Shown here in pieces: positions 50,001 through 58,100 of a stretch of 64,000 nucleotides of DNA. Under the pieces are notes generated by a model. It was given only the letters and a program-made list of their open reading frames with translations. It searched no databases and was not told the DNA's origin. The position numbers were made by a program, and so were the translations under genes. The stretch is taken from contig JACBWW010000004.1 of the NCBI GenBank assembly GCA_020086605.1, forward strand, positions 7,396,750 through 7,460,749, in the 5' to 3' direction. Source of the stretch: Lanius collurio. Taxonomy: Eukaryota > Chordata > Aves > Passeriformes > Laniidae. Numbering within the stretch: position 1 is the first letter of the stretch; the number at the start of each line of letters is the position of its first letter.

Positions 50001-53000
50001 ACTGAGCCTGCAATCTCTGCCCAGCTTTTGGCTTTCCTTCGAGTGTTCTGTATGAGTGAAGGTAGGATGTTTTATGAAGATAACCTAATTTATGGTTGTC
50101 TTGTTGTGGGGATTTTTGATTGGTTTTCTTGTTAATGCAGGAATGTGATAGACTTTTATATAAAGGTTAAGCTAGAAGATCAGAAAAGTTGAGGAATTTA
50201 AGTTAAAAAGGAATCTGTAATCTACTGAGAACCCAAATCTTTGGCCATGTCATCTGAGGGAATATTTCAGTAACTCTGAGAGCATGAGATGATGCAATTT
50301 TTTATTTCTTTTAATCACTCAGACTCTTATGAATGAATGAGCTTTGGAGTTTGATCTGTAGTTCTTACGTTTCAAAATAGTTTGCAGAACATAATCATGT
50401 AAGACCTAGGGGTTTACATGCTTAAAATCACAGCATTTTAGCCATCACTGCTGGAATAATTTAAGTATGAAATTGGAATATTCTGTACTATATACAGAGG
50501 AAATATGGAAGATACATTTCAAAGTTAAATGTTTTCAATATTTTGGTAATTGGTAATCTGAAACAAAGTTCTGTATTTGCAGACTGTCTTTCTAGTGTTT
50601 CTCTTCTGTTACTTTTTTTGTGGGGCAAAATACCTGTGCATTTAATAAATATTCACCTTATTTGTGCATGTGAAACTTCTCATGAAATGTTCATAATACC
50701 TCCTTGCTGGTTAGAGGCAGTTTTGAAGGTTATGGATGTGGCAGTTTGTCGTGACAGTGAGAGAATTCCTTTGCAGCTAGGAATGCTGTGCAGATGATGT
50801 GGATTTTTTGTGCCAGTAGGAATACCAAAGTAGTTGAGTTTTTGCATGTGGTCTATTTGCTTTCTTTAATAAAAACAACATAACTTAGTGTCATGCCTTC
50901 ACTTCCTCCTGCCATCCACCTTTTAGTGCTTACTAAGAAATTATACCAGAATAGTTCAGTTGGAGTGGACCTACAGCCACCATCTATTCCAACTGCTTGA
51001 TACTTCTGGGAAGTAAGTTCAAGGGAAGAAAATTTTAGGATGCTGATGAAGAAGTGAATTTTGACTTGGAGAGGAAAATATAGCTAGTGAATGTTTTAAG
51101 TGCACATATCTGGTATACGATTGTACTCAGTTTATCTCTGTCTTAAATACTGTCTAAGAAAACCTTTTTGAGAAACCACATGCAAGCTCTTAGTGAAATT
51201 TGTGATAACTGCTTTGCAGTAGTCAAATTTATTAATTAAAAGTTTAATAAAATGATTTGTTGCACAAAAAATATTGGTGTAATATCAGGGAGCTGATTAA
51301 ATGTTTTCTGCTCTGTTTCTGCTCAAACTCTTGTTTGAGTTTTGATGGATGTCTTTTCTGACCACCTGTAGGAAGTTTCTGCTACTGAAACAGATTACCA
51401 AAACAACAGGAAAAAAAAATTCCACTGCTATTTGCACACTCTCTGGCTTGTTCCTTTTCTTCTCAAAAAGCTCATCGAACTCTTTATTTACTCCCTTTTT
51501 TTTATGAATTATTTTACAAAACATTCCGTTTCGCCATCACAAATTTACGCTGTATATGAGAGGCTGTGATATCTTAAGTATCTTTATTTCCAAGTGGAGA
51601 GAAGGCCCATTTTCTGCTGACCTCAAGACTTCCAGTTGTCTCTTTCAGGCAAATCCTAGAAATAAGCAACATTTCTGATAATTCTTATTTGAGGAGAGGG
51701 TTATTTTTTCTTAGCTGCTCAAAGATATATGAATGAAAATAGATCTTTCTGCATTTTGTCACCTGACAAAGTGAATGATGAGATTGTTTTTTAACAGATT
51801 GGTTTTATACTTATTGCAGAAGAGCTGAAGGAACACTTGATAGGTGAACATGCGATTGACAAAATCTTCACTCTGGGGAACACTGAATTTCCTGTTAGCT
51901 GGGACAATGAAGTTAAACTTTGGACATTCCTGGAAGCCAGAGCATCCCTTCTTTTGAAAACCTATAAAACAACTGTGGAGGTAAAATTATCATTATGTGT
52001 AATTTAAATGTCTGAATTCTTCTGTGTGTTGTGATGGTACAAAAAGATACTTTGTCCTCCATCTTGTCTTTGCAAACTTCAATCTGAATGTTAGTACATA
52101 ATTCATTCTGTACTTTTTAAGTATAGAAATAGTTTTGCATTATCTAAGGAAAATCAAATAAGATTGCAAAAAAGAAAATTTTGTTAATGTAATTTTGTTA
52201 ATGTATTTTTCCTTTGATTCTCCAAGTAGAGACTACTTGCTTTTTTCTCTGCAAATAAAATGGGGAATCAGTTTCAACTTGTTGTCTATTAGTTGCGTTC
52301 TCCAGACGGCAAAGAAATGTGCTCTATTGCACATGTATAAGTGAAACTCCATGCTGCATATATTTGTGAAGTAACCTGACTTTGCTTGTCATGCAGACTG
52401 ATTTATGTGCAGAAATGTTGGGCTTTTTTATGATTTCATGATGAATTTCCTTGCAGACACCCTCATGTCCATTTGGCTCAGCCTGGAGAGCCTGGTGTCA
52501 CTTCTTGCACTCAGAAAGAGGAAAGAGATGAGGGGCTGTTTTACTGTGTTGGGTGTTACTACCAGACTTGCTTTTTCTTTTCTAACAGGTTGATAAATCC
52601 TTCCTGGAGACTCGTGACCTCACTCCACATGCAGTCATGGCCATCAAATTGCGCTTAGGTGAAAAAGAGATCCTGGAGAAGGCAGTGAAGAGTGCAGCTG
52701 CCAGCAGAGAGTATTACACCAAACAAATAGCAGATGGAGCTCCACTTCCCAAGTATGAAGAGAACAATATTGCCCTGTTGGAGAACACTGTAGCTGACTC
52801 TAGACTGCCTATTGTCTTGAGAAACCTAGAAGATGTGGAAGAGCAAGGGGACTTAAAGATTGATGAAGCCATTGATGCTGAAGTCACAGAGAATGGGTTT
52901 GTAAATGGTGAAAACTCTTTATTTAATGGGACCAAATCAGAAAGTGAAAATCTTAGTAAAGAGAAAAGCAACAGAGGGACTGAAGATGCCAAAGAATCTT

Positions 53001-53032
53001 CTTCAGAAAGTGCTGATGAGGTTAAAGAATAG
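16971..53032 (+). CDS. SETD3: SETD3 actin-histidine N-methyltransferase, complete coding region in 12 exons
   Basis: SETD3 transfers a methyl group from S-adenosylmethionine to His73 of actin in the cytosol; this is family knowledge. The joined exons 16971-17073, 18669-18761, 21599-21747, 22829-22901, 23411-23667, 40159-40217, 42070-42184, 46440-46514, 49192-49358, 49976-50061, 51820-51980 and 52589-53032 sum to 1782 nt, giving 593 residues plus TAG (human 594). The protein opens MGKKSRVKTQKSG. A split SET domain spans about residues 94-314, and a Rubisco-LSMT-like substrate-binding domain about 345-475. The tail is acidic and Ser-rich and ends EVKE. Cofactor and catalytic positions R75, E104, F106, R254, N256, W274, D275, N278, H279 and Y313 match human numbering. 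No frameshift or internal stop is seen. The upstream non-coding exon 1 is outside what I can identify. Confidence 0.97.
17074..18668 (+). other. SETD3: SETD3 intron 2
   Basis: A phase 1 intron of 1595 bases with GTAAGT donor and TTCCAG acceptor. Apart from an ATGT/TA simple repeat near its 3' end I see nothing in it. Confidence 0.93.
18593..18638. repeat. ATGT/TA microsatellite 30 bases before exon 3
   Basis: Consecutive ATGT units pass into TG and TA units just upstream of the exon 3 acceptor at 18667-18668. The polypyrimidine tract of exon 3 is correspondingly weak. Length variation here could in principle alter exon 3 recognition, which is inference. Confidence 0.85.
18669..18761 (+). CDS. 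SETD3: SETD3 exon 3
   Basis: 93 bases complete codon 35 and encode residues 35-65 plus one base. The peptide runs KCSSPPPGPGKEWEEYVQ and then a Lys/Arg-rich helix ending KIRKKQK, as in vertebrate SETD3. The donor is GTAAAT at 18762. Phase is 1 at both ends and the length is divisible by three, so skipping would keep the frame. Confidence 0.96.
18762..21598 (+). other. SETD3: SETD3 intron 3
   Basis: A phase 1 intron of 2837 bases. It contains a short imperfect tandem duplication at 21074-21118 and otherwise nothing I can assign. Confidence 0.93.
21074..21118. repeat. Imperfect tandem duplication, unit about 21-24 bases
   Basis: Two adjacent copies start with 'atccttagatattt' at 21074 and 21095 and each ends 'agatct'. 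The second copy carries a 3-base insertion. Confidence 0.9.
21599..21747 (+). CDS. SETD3: SETD3 exon 4 (start of SET domain, SAM-binding residues)
   Basis: 149 bases encode residues 66-115. R75 lies in FDGKRDDYF, and E104-G105-F106-G107 lie in EEEGFGLKA. In human SETD3 these residues contact S-adenosylmethionine, and the SET domain begins at about residue 94. The donor is GTGAGC at 21748. Phase goes from 1 to 0. Confidence 0.97.
21748..22828 (+). other. SETD3: SETD3 intron 4
   Basis: A phase 0 intron of 1081 bases with GTGAGC donor and TTCTATAG acceptor. It includes the pyrimidine-rich tandem duplication at 22041-22187. Nothing else is evident. Confidence 0.93.
22041..22187. repeat. Diverged tandem duplication, period about 81-83 bases
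   Basis: Two head-to-tail copies share, in order, 'catgtccctt' (22044 and 22125), 'ttttaaaga', a T-rich stretch with 'gaaa', 'atttgcaat' and 'cctattt' (ending 22104 and 22187). Several substitutions and small indels indicate an old duplication. Confidence 0.85.
22829..22901 (+). CDS. SETD3: SETD3 exon 5
   Basis: 73 bases encode residues 116-139 plus the first base of codon 140. The peptide AEELFLWVPRKLLMTVESA is conserved SET-domain core. The donor is GTAAGA at 22902. Confidence 0.97.
22902..23410 (+). other. SETD3: SETD3 intron 5
   Basis: A phase 1 intron of 509 bases, the shortest in the first half of the gene. I see nothing notable in it. Confidence 0.93.
23411..23667 (+). CDS. SETD3: SETD3 exon 6 (helical insert of the SET domain)
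   Basis: 257 bases encode residues 140-225, opening GSLYSQDRILQAMG and ending YAYFYKVIQ. This is the helical insert that interrupts the SET fold in the SETD3/SETD6/LSMT family. The donor is GTAAGA at 23668. Exon 6 closes the 682-base exon 2-6 block that precedes the 16.5-kb intron 6. Confidence 0.97.
23925..24235 (+). mobile_element. Old CR1 LINE 3' fragment, sense orientation
   Basis: The order matches the CR1 3' region: a segment like 'gtgaggcttcatctgcaa', then 'gaactggatttgttt', then 'ctggggaaaaggcg'. It closes with 'ctatgattct' at about 24.22 kb, resembling the ATTCTATGATTCTATG-type CR1 tail. Divergence is high and the ends are approximate. It is opposite in orientation to the antisense CR1 in intron 1. 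Confidence 0.65.
27860..28756 (+). mobile_element. CR1 LINE, outer older copy, part 1 (endonuclease end into RT)
   Basis: The + strand starts near 'ctgatcaggaggaa' and encodes at about 27.95 kb the degraded endonuclease strand LVLMGDFT, where active CR1 has Asn instead of Thr. It continues through the inter-domain region ('ggatcctgagaggaggaagca' at about 28.18 kb) to 'cagtctttactagtaagact' at about 28.72 kb. Stops and indels make it inactive. It breaks off where a second CR1 begins. Confidence 0.82.
28757..29571 (+). mobile_element. CR1 LINE, inner 5'-truncated copy with 3' end
   Basis: This follows the classic chicken-type CR1 3' end: 'aagttcaacaggacaaagtg' in RT, 'ctggagtactgcacccac', 'ctggagaagagaaggctcca', 'gatggggac' and 'ttgcccagagaggttg'. 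It ends with 'agactagatgacccttaaag' and a degenerate tail. 5' truncation is typical of CR1 insertion. Flanking CR1 sequence on both sides belongs to a different copy, so this appears to be an insertion into it. I did not find a clear target-site duplication. Confidence 0.82.
29572..29985 (+). mobile_element. CR1 LINE, outer older copy, part 2 (RT region)
   Basis: It resumes with 'gatcatgatgattgggagg' and 'ctgaggactggaagaaagc', an RT segment upstream of what the inner copy covers. After an internal deletion near 29.70 kb it encodes DKLNMSQQC, then RANGILAAL, LLYSAQVRPHPEFC and WAPQYKRD at 29.82-29.98 kb, the C-terminal CR1 RT signature. It is not functional. Confidence 0.82.
31555..31990. other. 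Unassigned GC-rich, CpG-retaining block
   Basis: About 435 bases, far more GC-rich than the surrounding AT-rich intron and with around ten CpGs. Several overlapping frames on both strands stay open (for example + 31557-32060 and - 31562-31981). That is expected from GC-rich sequence and gives no recognisable domain. It may be an unclassified repeat or LTR, a retroposed segment, or a small CpG-rich regulatory element. I could not find terminal repeats or a target-site duplication. Confidence 0.5.
33276..33335 (-). mobile_element. CR1 3'-tail remnant, antisense
   Basis: About 60 bases beginning 'agaatcatggagtatccaga', then 'gttggaagggacac', then 'gtcatcaaagtccagctcc'. This is the complement of the CR1 3' end. 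Confidence 0.75.
35113..35134. repeat. Perfect 9-bp inverted repeat with 4-base loop
   Basis: The arms GAAGTGGAG (35113-35121) and CTCCACTTC (35126-35134) are exact complements around CTGT. It is flanked by a direct repeat of 'gggatagaa' (starting about 35108 and about 35140). Function unknown. Confidence 0.8.
36102..36151. repeat. Polypyrimidine tract (T15 then C-rich)
   Basis: A T run passes into two runs of six C separated by a short spacer. The minus strand is correspondingly G-rich. It is low-complexity sequence and assembly here may be inexact. Confidence 0.85.
37810..38490. promoter_or_regulatory. Intronic CpG island interrupted by assembly gap
   Basis: The known flanks (37810-37924 and 38320-38490) are strongly GC-rich and CpG-dense (for example 'cggcgtgcggggggtaaa' and 'ccgatcgccgcgggccgc'), while the rest of the intron has few CpGs. 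The motif 'gggccgcaggga' occurs twice (38348 and 38452). A CpG island inside a long intron is commonly an alternative or nested promoter; that is inference. No TATA box is evident. Frames drawn across the gap are artefacts of undetermined bases. Confidence 0.7.
37925..38319. other. Assembly gap (395 undetermined bases)
   Basis: A continuous run of N bordered on both sides by very GC-rich sequence. Such gaps are typical of GC-rich avian DNA that short-read and Sanger libraries lose. The true length may differ from 395. Confidence 0.99.
38871..38885. repeat. Poly(A) run
   Basis: Fifteen consecutive A, preceded by AAAAAG and followed by TTAAAA. There is no retroposed sequence immediately upstream that it could terminate. 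Confidence 0.95.
38900..40130. promoter_or_regulatory. Candidate conserved non-coding block (possible enhancer)
   Basis: AT-rich, repeat-free sequence that nevertheless keeps many CpGs (for example 'aattgcgcgctgagcgcaag' at about 39.05 kb, 'actacgtggg', 'gagcgtcgcaagg' and 'tagcgcggctggacgcc' at about 40.02 kb). It has POU/homeodomain-like sites such as 'gatgctaatgcatc' (about 39.18 kb), 'ctatgcaaaaa' and several TAAT cores. This composition is typical of conserved enhancers. I cannot align it to other species here, so the call rests on composition. Confidence 0.4.
40159..40217 (+). CDS. SETD3: SETD3 exon 7
   Basis: 59 bases encode residues 226-244 plus two bases of Arg245. The peptide THPNASKLPLKDSFTYDDY is conserved. 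The acceptor is TTTTGCAG after a long pyrimidine tract, and the donor is GTTGGT at 40218, weaker than the others. Confidence 0.96.
40218..42069 (+). other. SETD3: SETD3 intron 7
   Basis: A phase 2 intron of 1852 bases. Around 41.56-41.95 kb the sequence is less AT-rich and stays open in several frames on both strands. No family is recognisable and there is no splice evidence. I see no repeats I can name. Confidence 0.92.
42070..42184 (+). CDS. SETD3: SETD3 exon 8 (substrate and cofactor pocket)
   Basis: 115 bases encode residues 245-283. R254-Q255-N256 lie in VMTRQNQIP, and W274-D275-M-C-N278-H279 lie in LIPLWDMCNHTNG. In human SETD3, N256 and W274 help place actin His73, and D275/N278/H279 lie in the SET NH motif that binds the cofactor. 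The donor is GTAAGG at 42185. Confidence 0.97.
42185..46439 (+). other. SETD3: SETD3 intron 8
   Basis: A phase 0 intron of 4255 bases. It is AT-rich with scattered short homopolymer runs. I see no repeat family, RNA gene or exon candidate in it. Confidence 0.92.
46440..46514 (+). CDS. SETD3: SETD3 exon 9
   Basis: 75 bases, phase 0 at both ends, encode residues 284-308 (ITTGYNLEDDRCECVALQDF then KAGEQ). Skipping would delete 25 residues in frame just before catalytic Tyr313. The donor is GTAGTG at 46515. Confidence 0.97.
46515..49191 (+). other. SETD3: SETD3 intron 9
   Basis: A phase 0 intron of 2677 bases with nothing I can assign beyond short AT-rich low-complexity runs. Confidence 0.92.
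49192..49358 (+). CDS. SETD3: SETD3 exon 10 (catalytic tyrosine)
   Basis: 167 bases encode residues 309-363 plus two bases of Thr364. IYIFYGTRSNAEF places Tyr313, the catalytic tyrosine closing the SET active site. The following VIHSGFFFDNNSHDRVKIKL leads into the C-terminal substrate-binding domain. The donor is GTAAGT at 49359. Confidence 0.97.
49359..49975 (+). other. SETD3: SETD3 intron 10
   Basis: A phase 2 intron of 617 bases with TTATTAG acceptor. Nothing notable is seen. Confidence 0.93.
49976..50061 (+). CDS. SETD3: SETD3 exon 11
   Basis: 86 bases complete Thr364 and encode residues up to Glu392 plus one base. The peptide SSVFALHSTEPAISAQLLAF is part of the LSMT-like substrate-binding domain. 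From memory of human SETD3, the HSTEPA stretch differs at two positions (human HFTEPP). The donor is GTAGGA at 50062. Confidence 0.96.
50062..51819 (+). other. SETD3: SETD3 intron 11
   Basis: A phase 1 intron of 1758 bases. It contains one short antisense CR1 tail near 50.95 kb and nothing else I can name. Confidence 0.92.
50948..50999 (-). mobile_element. CR1-type 3'-tail remnant, antisense
   Basis: 'agaatagttcagttggagtg' and 'gacctacagccaccatc' followed by 'ttccaactgcttga' matches the complement of a CR1 3' end. It is short and diverged. Confidence 0.6.
51820..51980 (+). CDS. SETD3: SETD3 exon 12
   Basis: 161 bases encode residues 393-446, from EELKEHLIGEHAIDKIFTLG to KTYKTTVE. This is the helical C-terminal domain, with conserved FPVSWDNEVKLWTFLEARAS. 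The donor is GTAAAA at 51981. Confidence 0.97.
51981..52588 (+). other. SETD3: SETD3 intron 12
   Basis: A phase 0 intron of 608 bases with TCTAACAG acceptor. A second acceptor-like TTCCTTGCAG ends at 52456. Using it would add 132 bases, which meet an in-frame TGA after 24 codons. Confidence 0.92.
52589..53032 (+). CDS. SETD3: SETD3 exon 13 coding part (C-terminal tail and stop)
   Basis: 444 bases encode residues 447-593 and TAG at 53030-53032. After the conserved helix MAIKLRLGEKEILEKAVKSA the sequence becomes acidic, with Ser/Glu/Lys/Asn repeats and no large hydrophobics after NGENSLFNGT. It is therefore probably disordered. This tail is where the one-residue length difference from human falls. 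Confidence 0.97.
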   Translation, partial: VDKSFLETRDLTPHAVMAIKLRLGEKEILEKAVKSAAASREYYTKQIADGAPLPKYEENNIALLENTVADSRLPIVLRNLEDVEEQGDLKIDEAIDAEVTENGFVNGENSLFNGTKSESENLSKEKSNRGTEDAKESSSESADEVKE

Positions 53033-55100
53033 TCCTAAAATTTTATTTTCTTGTGAAATTAAACTAGCTGAAGTTTATGAACAGTGCATTTATGTTGGCG
53101 TGTTTCTTTGTTAACATTTCTCTTTCTGCAGAGAAAAATGGTTTTGCTGCTTTATATAAAAATGAATTTTTAAGTTATTTAAAAGATATAGTATCCCTTT
53201 TCAATTAAGATTGCCATCTTGCTTTCAGGTAAAAACTGGAGAAAGAGGTGCCTTTGGAAGATTTTGCAGCCCTTTGTTGAACCAAATGTATTTTCTTCCT
53301 GGGGAAGAATTAAGCTCTTCTATCTGCTGTGCATTTGTTGTTCTGTCACTCTGACTACCGAAATTAAAAGCTTGCTCTGCCTCCTGCCAAGAAAAGCAGA
53401 AGGCAGGACTGACTTGGTATGAAGGTAGGGGAGCAGTACAGCAGAAAACTGAATGAGAGGATCAGAAACTTGGGAGACTGGAGGAAAACCTGTTTAAAGT
53501 CAGGTGTGCCAGTCCAGAAAAAGGTAAGGTGGCAACCTTATGATTGGTAGTTTTAAATGTCAATGAGAATCCAAATTGTATACGCTTAAAGTGATCTCTG
53601 AAGATTTCAGTTTACTGTCTTTTGTTTACTGTATAAAATATCTTTCTTCTTCAGTCAGAGTTAGGCTGCTACAATACAACGTTCCTGAACTTTTAAAGGC
53701 TGACTACTTTTTATTTCCAGGCAGTAGTTTTTATTTACAAGATTGGCAGAGCTACTGGAGATTTTGAAAGCAGATAGGCCAAGGCACAGCTTTAAACTGA
53801 TCAAAGTGAGGTCACTTCCCAGCTTCTTCAGGTTTTCACAACTAGCTAGAGATTTTCAAAGCTACACTTTTGACTAAACCATTATTAAAAGGAAAATATT
53901 ATTAATATTCCTGTCTGCTACTCCTTCATTTCTGTGTTGTTGAATGTAATGTTGAATGTCACATGGTCACCTGATCTTACTCGACTTTGTCTTTGGTTAA
54001 GATATTAATTGATCCTGCTTCTTCAAAGGAAATGGCAAGCAGGCTTATGTATTTTTGGCCCAAGTCCAAAACACAGCCAAGTCTGCAGTACTTTTTGCCA
54101 TTTAGAGTGTGTCTTCATCTGATGCACATTTCTTGGGGTACCTCCACAAGCTAAGCAGGTCTACTATCACCAGCAGTTTTGGTCACCCTCATAGTACGTG
54201 TTTTAGGTGGAAACAATACAATCCTAGCACTGTGCAATATCAGAACAAGGGTAATTCCATGGCTTGACCTTGAAATTACCAGGGTTTTAGGAGGAGAGGA
54301 GGACAGGATATTTTTATTTTGTGGATCAATCGAAAGGAGTATAAAGTGATTTAATTCTGTTCTCAATATTAAGGACTTTGTCTTTTGTATCCTTAAATTC
54401 ATGATAATGGATAGAATGGACAGCTCGGACAGTTGTTTAAAGCTCAGTAGAGGTTGCAAACTTCTCATCTAAGATCAGTTGCAGTAAAATCTCTTTTGGC
54501 ACATTCAGAGTTTTATTAGACTTTGCTTCTTTTATACTGCAACCTGGAAAATGTGGTTTTGCATCAATCTTTGGTGCAATACACAGTTAAGTAGTGACTT
54601 TCAGGTTGTCGTAGAAATTCTGGTGTTCAGCTAGTATCAGTGTGGGAAAAAATAGAAAAAAATAGTTTTTTAAAGAATATTTCACTAAGAATGGCATGTT
54701 GCCATTGCACCTTGGATATTGCTTCATCACTAACAAGATGCTGGACCAGTATTTTTGTAACTATATATGCTGCCTTTGGTAGAATGTTATGAATTGTTGT
54801 CTTGACTATTTAAATGTCATACAAGAGTCATTACATTTTGGGTTTTATTAGGACCAATACTCCATTTCTGTTTCTGCCACTTGCATTGCACAACATTGTA
54901 CTAGATACTATGATGCAATTCTGAAACTAGCCTTCCCTGAAAATTATAACTGTAATTCAGAATTTAAATGCTTGGATTCAATCTGATACACTGTATTTTG
55001 TTCCAGTGTTTGCTAATATCTATGGCTTAGCAAAGCCTGTGTTCACCACAGGACAGGATGTGTAGGTTTTCTTGAATAAAATATAGTTCTACCATGTCTT
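53033..55100 (+). other. SETD3: SETD3 3' UTR (end inferred)
   Basis: AT-rich sequence directly after the stop with no intron signals. Possible poly(A) signals are ATTAAA at 53363 and 53884 and canonical AATAAA at 55075 and 55330. I favour 55075, about 2.0 kb of UTR. The UTR contains GTGCAATA at 54574-54581, an exact 8-mer seed match for the miR-25/92/363/367 family. The end needs RNA 3'-end data. Confidence 0.6.
55075..55080 (+). promoter_or_regulatory. SETD3: Candidate SETD3 polyadenylation signal AATAAA
   Basis: The first canonical AATAAA after the stop codon, followed within 40 bases by T/GT-rich sequence ('gagtgtattat'). A second AATAAA lies at 55330-55335. Confidence 0.5.
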
Positions 55101-58100
55101 CACTATTGAGTGTATTATACAAACAGAACCTCTACCTGCTACTGACTGCTGTATCTTTTGGGGTCTGTGGGGAGAGGAATATCTGTCCAGGTGTACAGAA
55201 AAAGATTAAAGGACAAATAGCTGGGAAAAAAGGGATTCTAGTAAAAGAAAGAGAAAGTGTTCTACTGAGTGCATGGTCAAATTCTTACTCTTCATCTGTT
55301 AGTGTTATTTAGAAAAATATGCTACACACAATAAAAATAGTGAGTAATCTAATTTTGTAATTTGCATTTTTCCTCTGTGCATGTAATAGTTCCTTCAGAA
55401 GCACTAACCTAAAACTTAAGCTTTTGAAAACTGAGGTGGAAACAAAAAAATTGGCACTGATGAGCCCTTATTACCATCTGTCATGAAAACAGACCTTTCA
55501 AAGCATTTTAAAGTTAACTTTCTTCATAATGTTTGGTTAAGAGGCTGTTCACACTAATCCCAGGCTAAATGCCAAATCTTGCTTCTGTTTAGCTATCTAA
55601 AGTATTCCTGTAAGAAAGACATCACTTGCATTTCTCGGACTATTCTCCAAAAGCAAAACAGGGGGAAAAAAAAGCCTTTTGAATTTTACATGAACCTACC
55701 TACTGATGAATCATTTCCCTAACAACCTGTAACTAGTTTGGGTCTGTGCCATGAGGTGATGTCCATATTTCCCTGTTGATAATGTCAAATATACAAAATT
55801 GAGCAACAACCACCAGCCTGAGAAATGTTTTTAAAGTGTAAATGCAACAGTAGCTTAAGTGCTGTCATGAGTGAAGGAGAAATGAGAGCCTTCTGACTGG
55901 GGAGGTGAGATGGTTTTGTTCTTGGCTAGAATAAGTATTCTTTGCCTCAGACATCATTATAAGGTGGTATGTACAGAAAATCTGTGCAACTCAACAGTAA
56001 CTGCCTTCTTGAGGCTGATTTGCCTTTAGAGAGGAATGATCATCATGGAGTTATGAAACTCATATGATTCAAAAGTATTCTGGAAGATTTAGGTTACAAA
56101 ATCTTCTCTAGTTCACATGTTTAAAAACAGTATGTCATATCTACTGCTGTCCCTTCTATCTCCCTTGTTTTATAGAAAGATGTGTGAAGTTATTATGAAA
56201 CATCATTTGAAGTATTTCATTCAGACAAGCAAAAAGTGCTCCCAAAATCAGCTCCTCTTTCCTGATTTTATGGACTGAAAGTCAGTCCAGCTATTTCTTA
56301 CACTCTGTTCCAAACAGGAGTTTTCAGTAAAAACATTGACCTACCAAATTTATCTGATGAAGCAATACCCATCCCTTTTCTAACTGATCCTTGTTGAAGT
56401 CAGATATGACCACATGATTTTCACGTAATTACCATCTATATTTTATATTCTATCGTGTTTCCTTCTTTGCATGCACTGCATGCTGTGCAAAGTGCAGCAC
56501 ATACATTGGTGACTCATGGTTAGAAGAGCTTTCTTAGCATTTTGTGGGTTCTATATCTATTTCCTAACAAATGCCACAAGTTTGGAAACCATGTGGAGGA
56601 TTTTTCAGTTAAAATTTAAAAAAAAAAACCCTCAGTCCATAATTAAGAAAAAAGAAAACCACAAATGGTCCTGGTTTCTGGAGCTGGTGTCATTTTTAAT
56701 CATGGAAGATTAGCTAGATTGGGGAGGAAACTGAGGAGATGTCCTTTCCTAAGTGGAAAATAGGAGCTGGACAAGTGAACAACAGTTTGTCTGGTAGGCA
56801 GGGGTTGCTGTTATGAAAAATAGGAAGTTCAGGAATTATTTCAGTGAGTGTTCAAAATCATCTCCAGTTAGTTCTGTAATTACTGTGAAATTTCACAATT
56901 AGTCTAGGGCTTCACTAGCCCTAGGAACAGGTGAACACAAAGGCATCACAAACTGTTGTAATGTGTTGAGCTGGCAGCAAAGAGCAGATGGAAGTGGCTG
57001 CTGCCTTGTAGTCAGTGCAGTGCTGGGGTAACCTCGGGGAGCCTGGCTTGGAGTCACAGTTGTCCATTAACTGCCCCATTGTGGGACACCTGCTCACTAC
57101 TGGGGGTTGAGGAAATGCTTTACAAATGCATCATGGAAGGACTGGACAAAGCCACAGAGAGCAGTGTGGAACAGGAGAAAGTGCTGTATTCAGGTTGATC
57201 ACCTGAAACAATGTGTCTAGAGTTAGATACCTACATCCACGTGAGTTTTTGTCTATAGAGCTATTTTATTATTTAGCACTGATCAAGCACAGAAAAAGCT
57301 TTTCAACCTGAGTCTTCTGTCTTCCCAATCTGGAGAAACCAGACAATCATTTTTCTGATTAAATCCAATTCAGACGTGGCAAAATAGCTGATGCTGACCA
57401 CCACATCCAATGCTTTTGAGCACCTTGTTGTGAATTGGAGTGAAAGAGATCTGTAGCCCTTTGAGACTTGACTTTGCTTCTTCAGAAAGGTGCTTAAAAT
57501 CTACATGAGTATAGGGAATAGAATCTTGCACATGTGAGTAATGTTGATATCCCAACTGAATCACCATTACTTAAGCACAGATTCAAATGCCAGCAGAACT
57601 AGATAATTGAACTTAAACAGTGGTATTTTATTTAAGTTTACTGTTTTTAAAAATGGGACAACTTGCCAACCCTGAGCACACGAATCATTTGTCCCTTGAA
57701 TAGGATTAACAGGCAAAAAGCAAGTTTCCCTCTAACATCCCATGCATGGCAAACACCAAGAGCAGCTTAATTCCAGCTTGTAGCCTTGTTTCACTTACAC
57801 ACGTTGCTGACCAGGTACCCTCTTGCTTTGTGTTCACCTGTTCCCTAGATGCCTTTCCATCCATGGAGAAGTGTAGGCTGTCCTCTTGGCCAATTCATCA
57901 GTTTGACATGGTGCTGTGGAAGTCAGTAGATTTAACATTGTACTGCTACCCTGGACCCATGCAAATGGAGTATTTCTTTCTTTTAGCTTTCTTTTTGCAA
58001 ATGCTGTTTGATTTAAATGTGCTGTGGTTTGTTGTATTCACAGAAGTTGCCTGTTCCTCCTATGTAAGGCTGAAATTTGGAAACTGTGTAGGTGTCCTTC

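Noticed and set aside
52457..52588. Alternative acceptor extending exon 13 upstream by 132 bases
   Set aside because: The extension meets an in-frame TGA after 24 codons, and the downstream TCTAACAG acceptor gives the conserved protein. Nothing supports its use.
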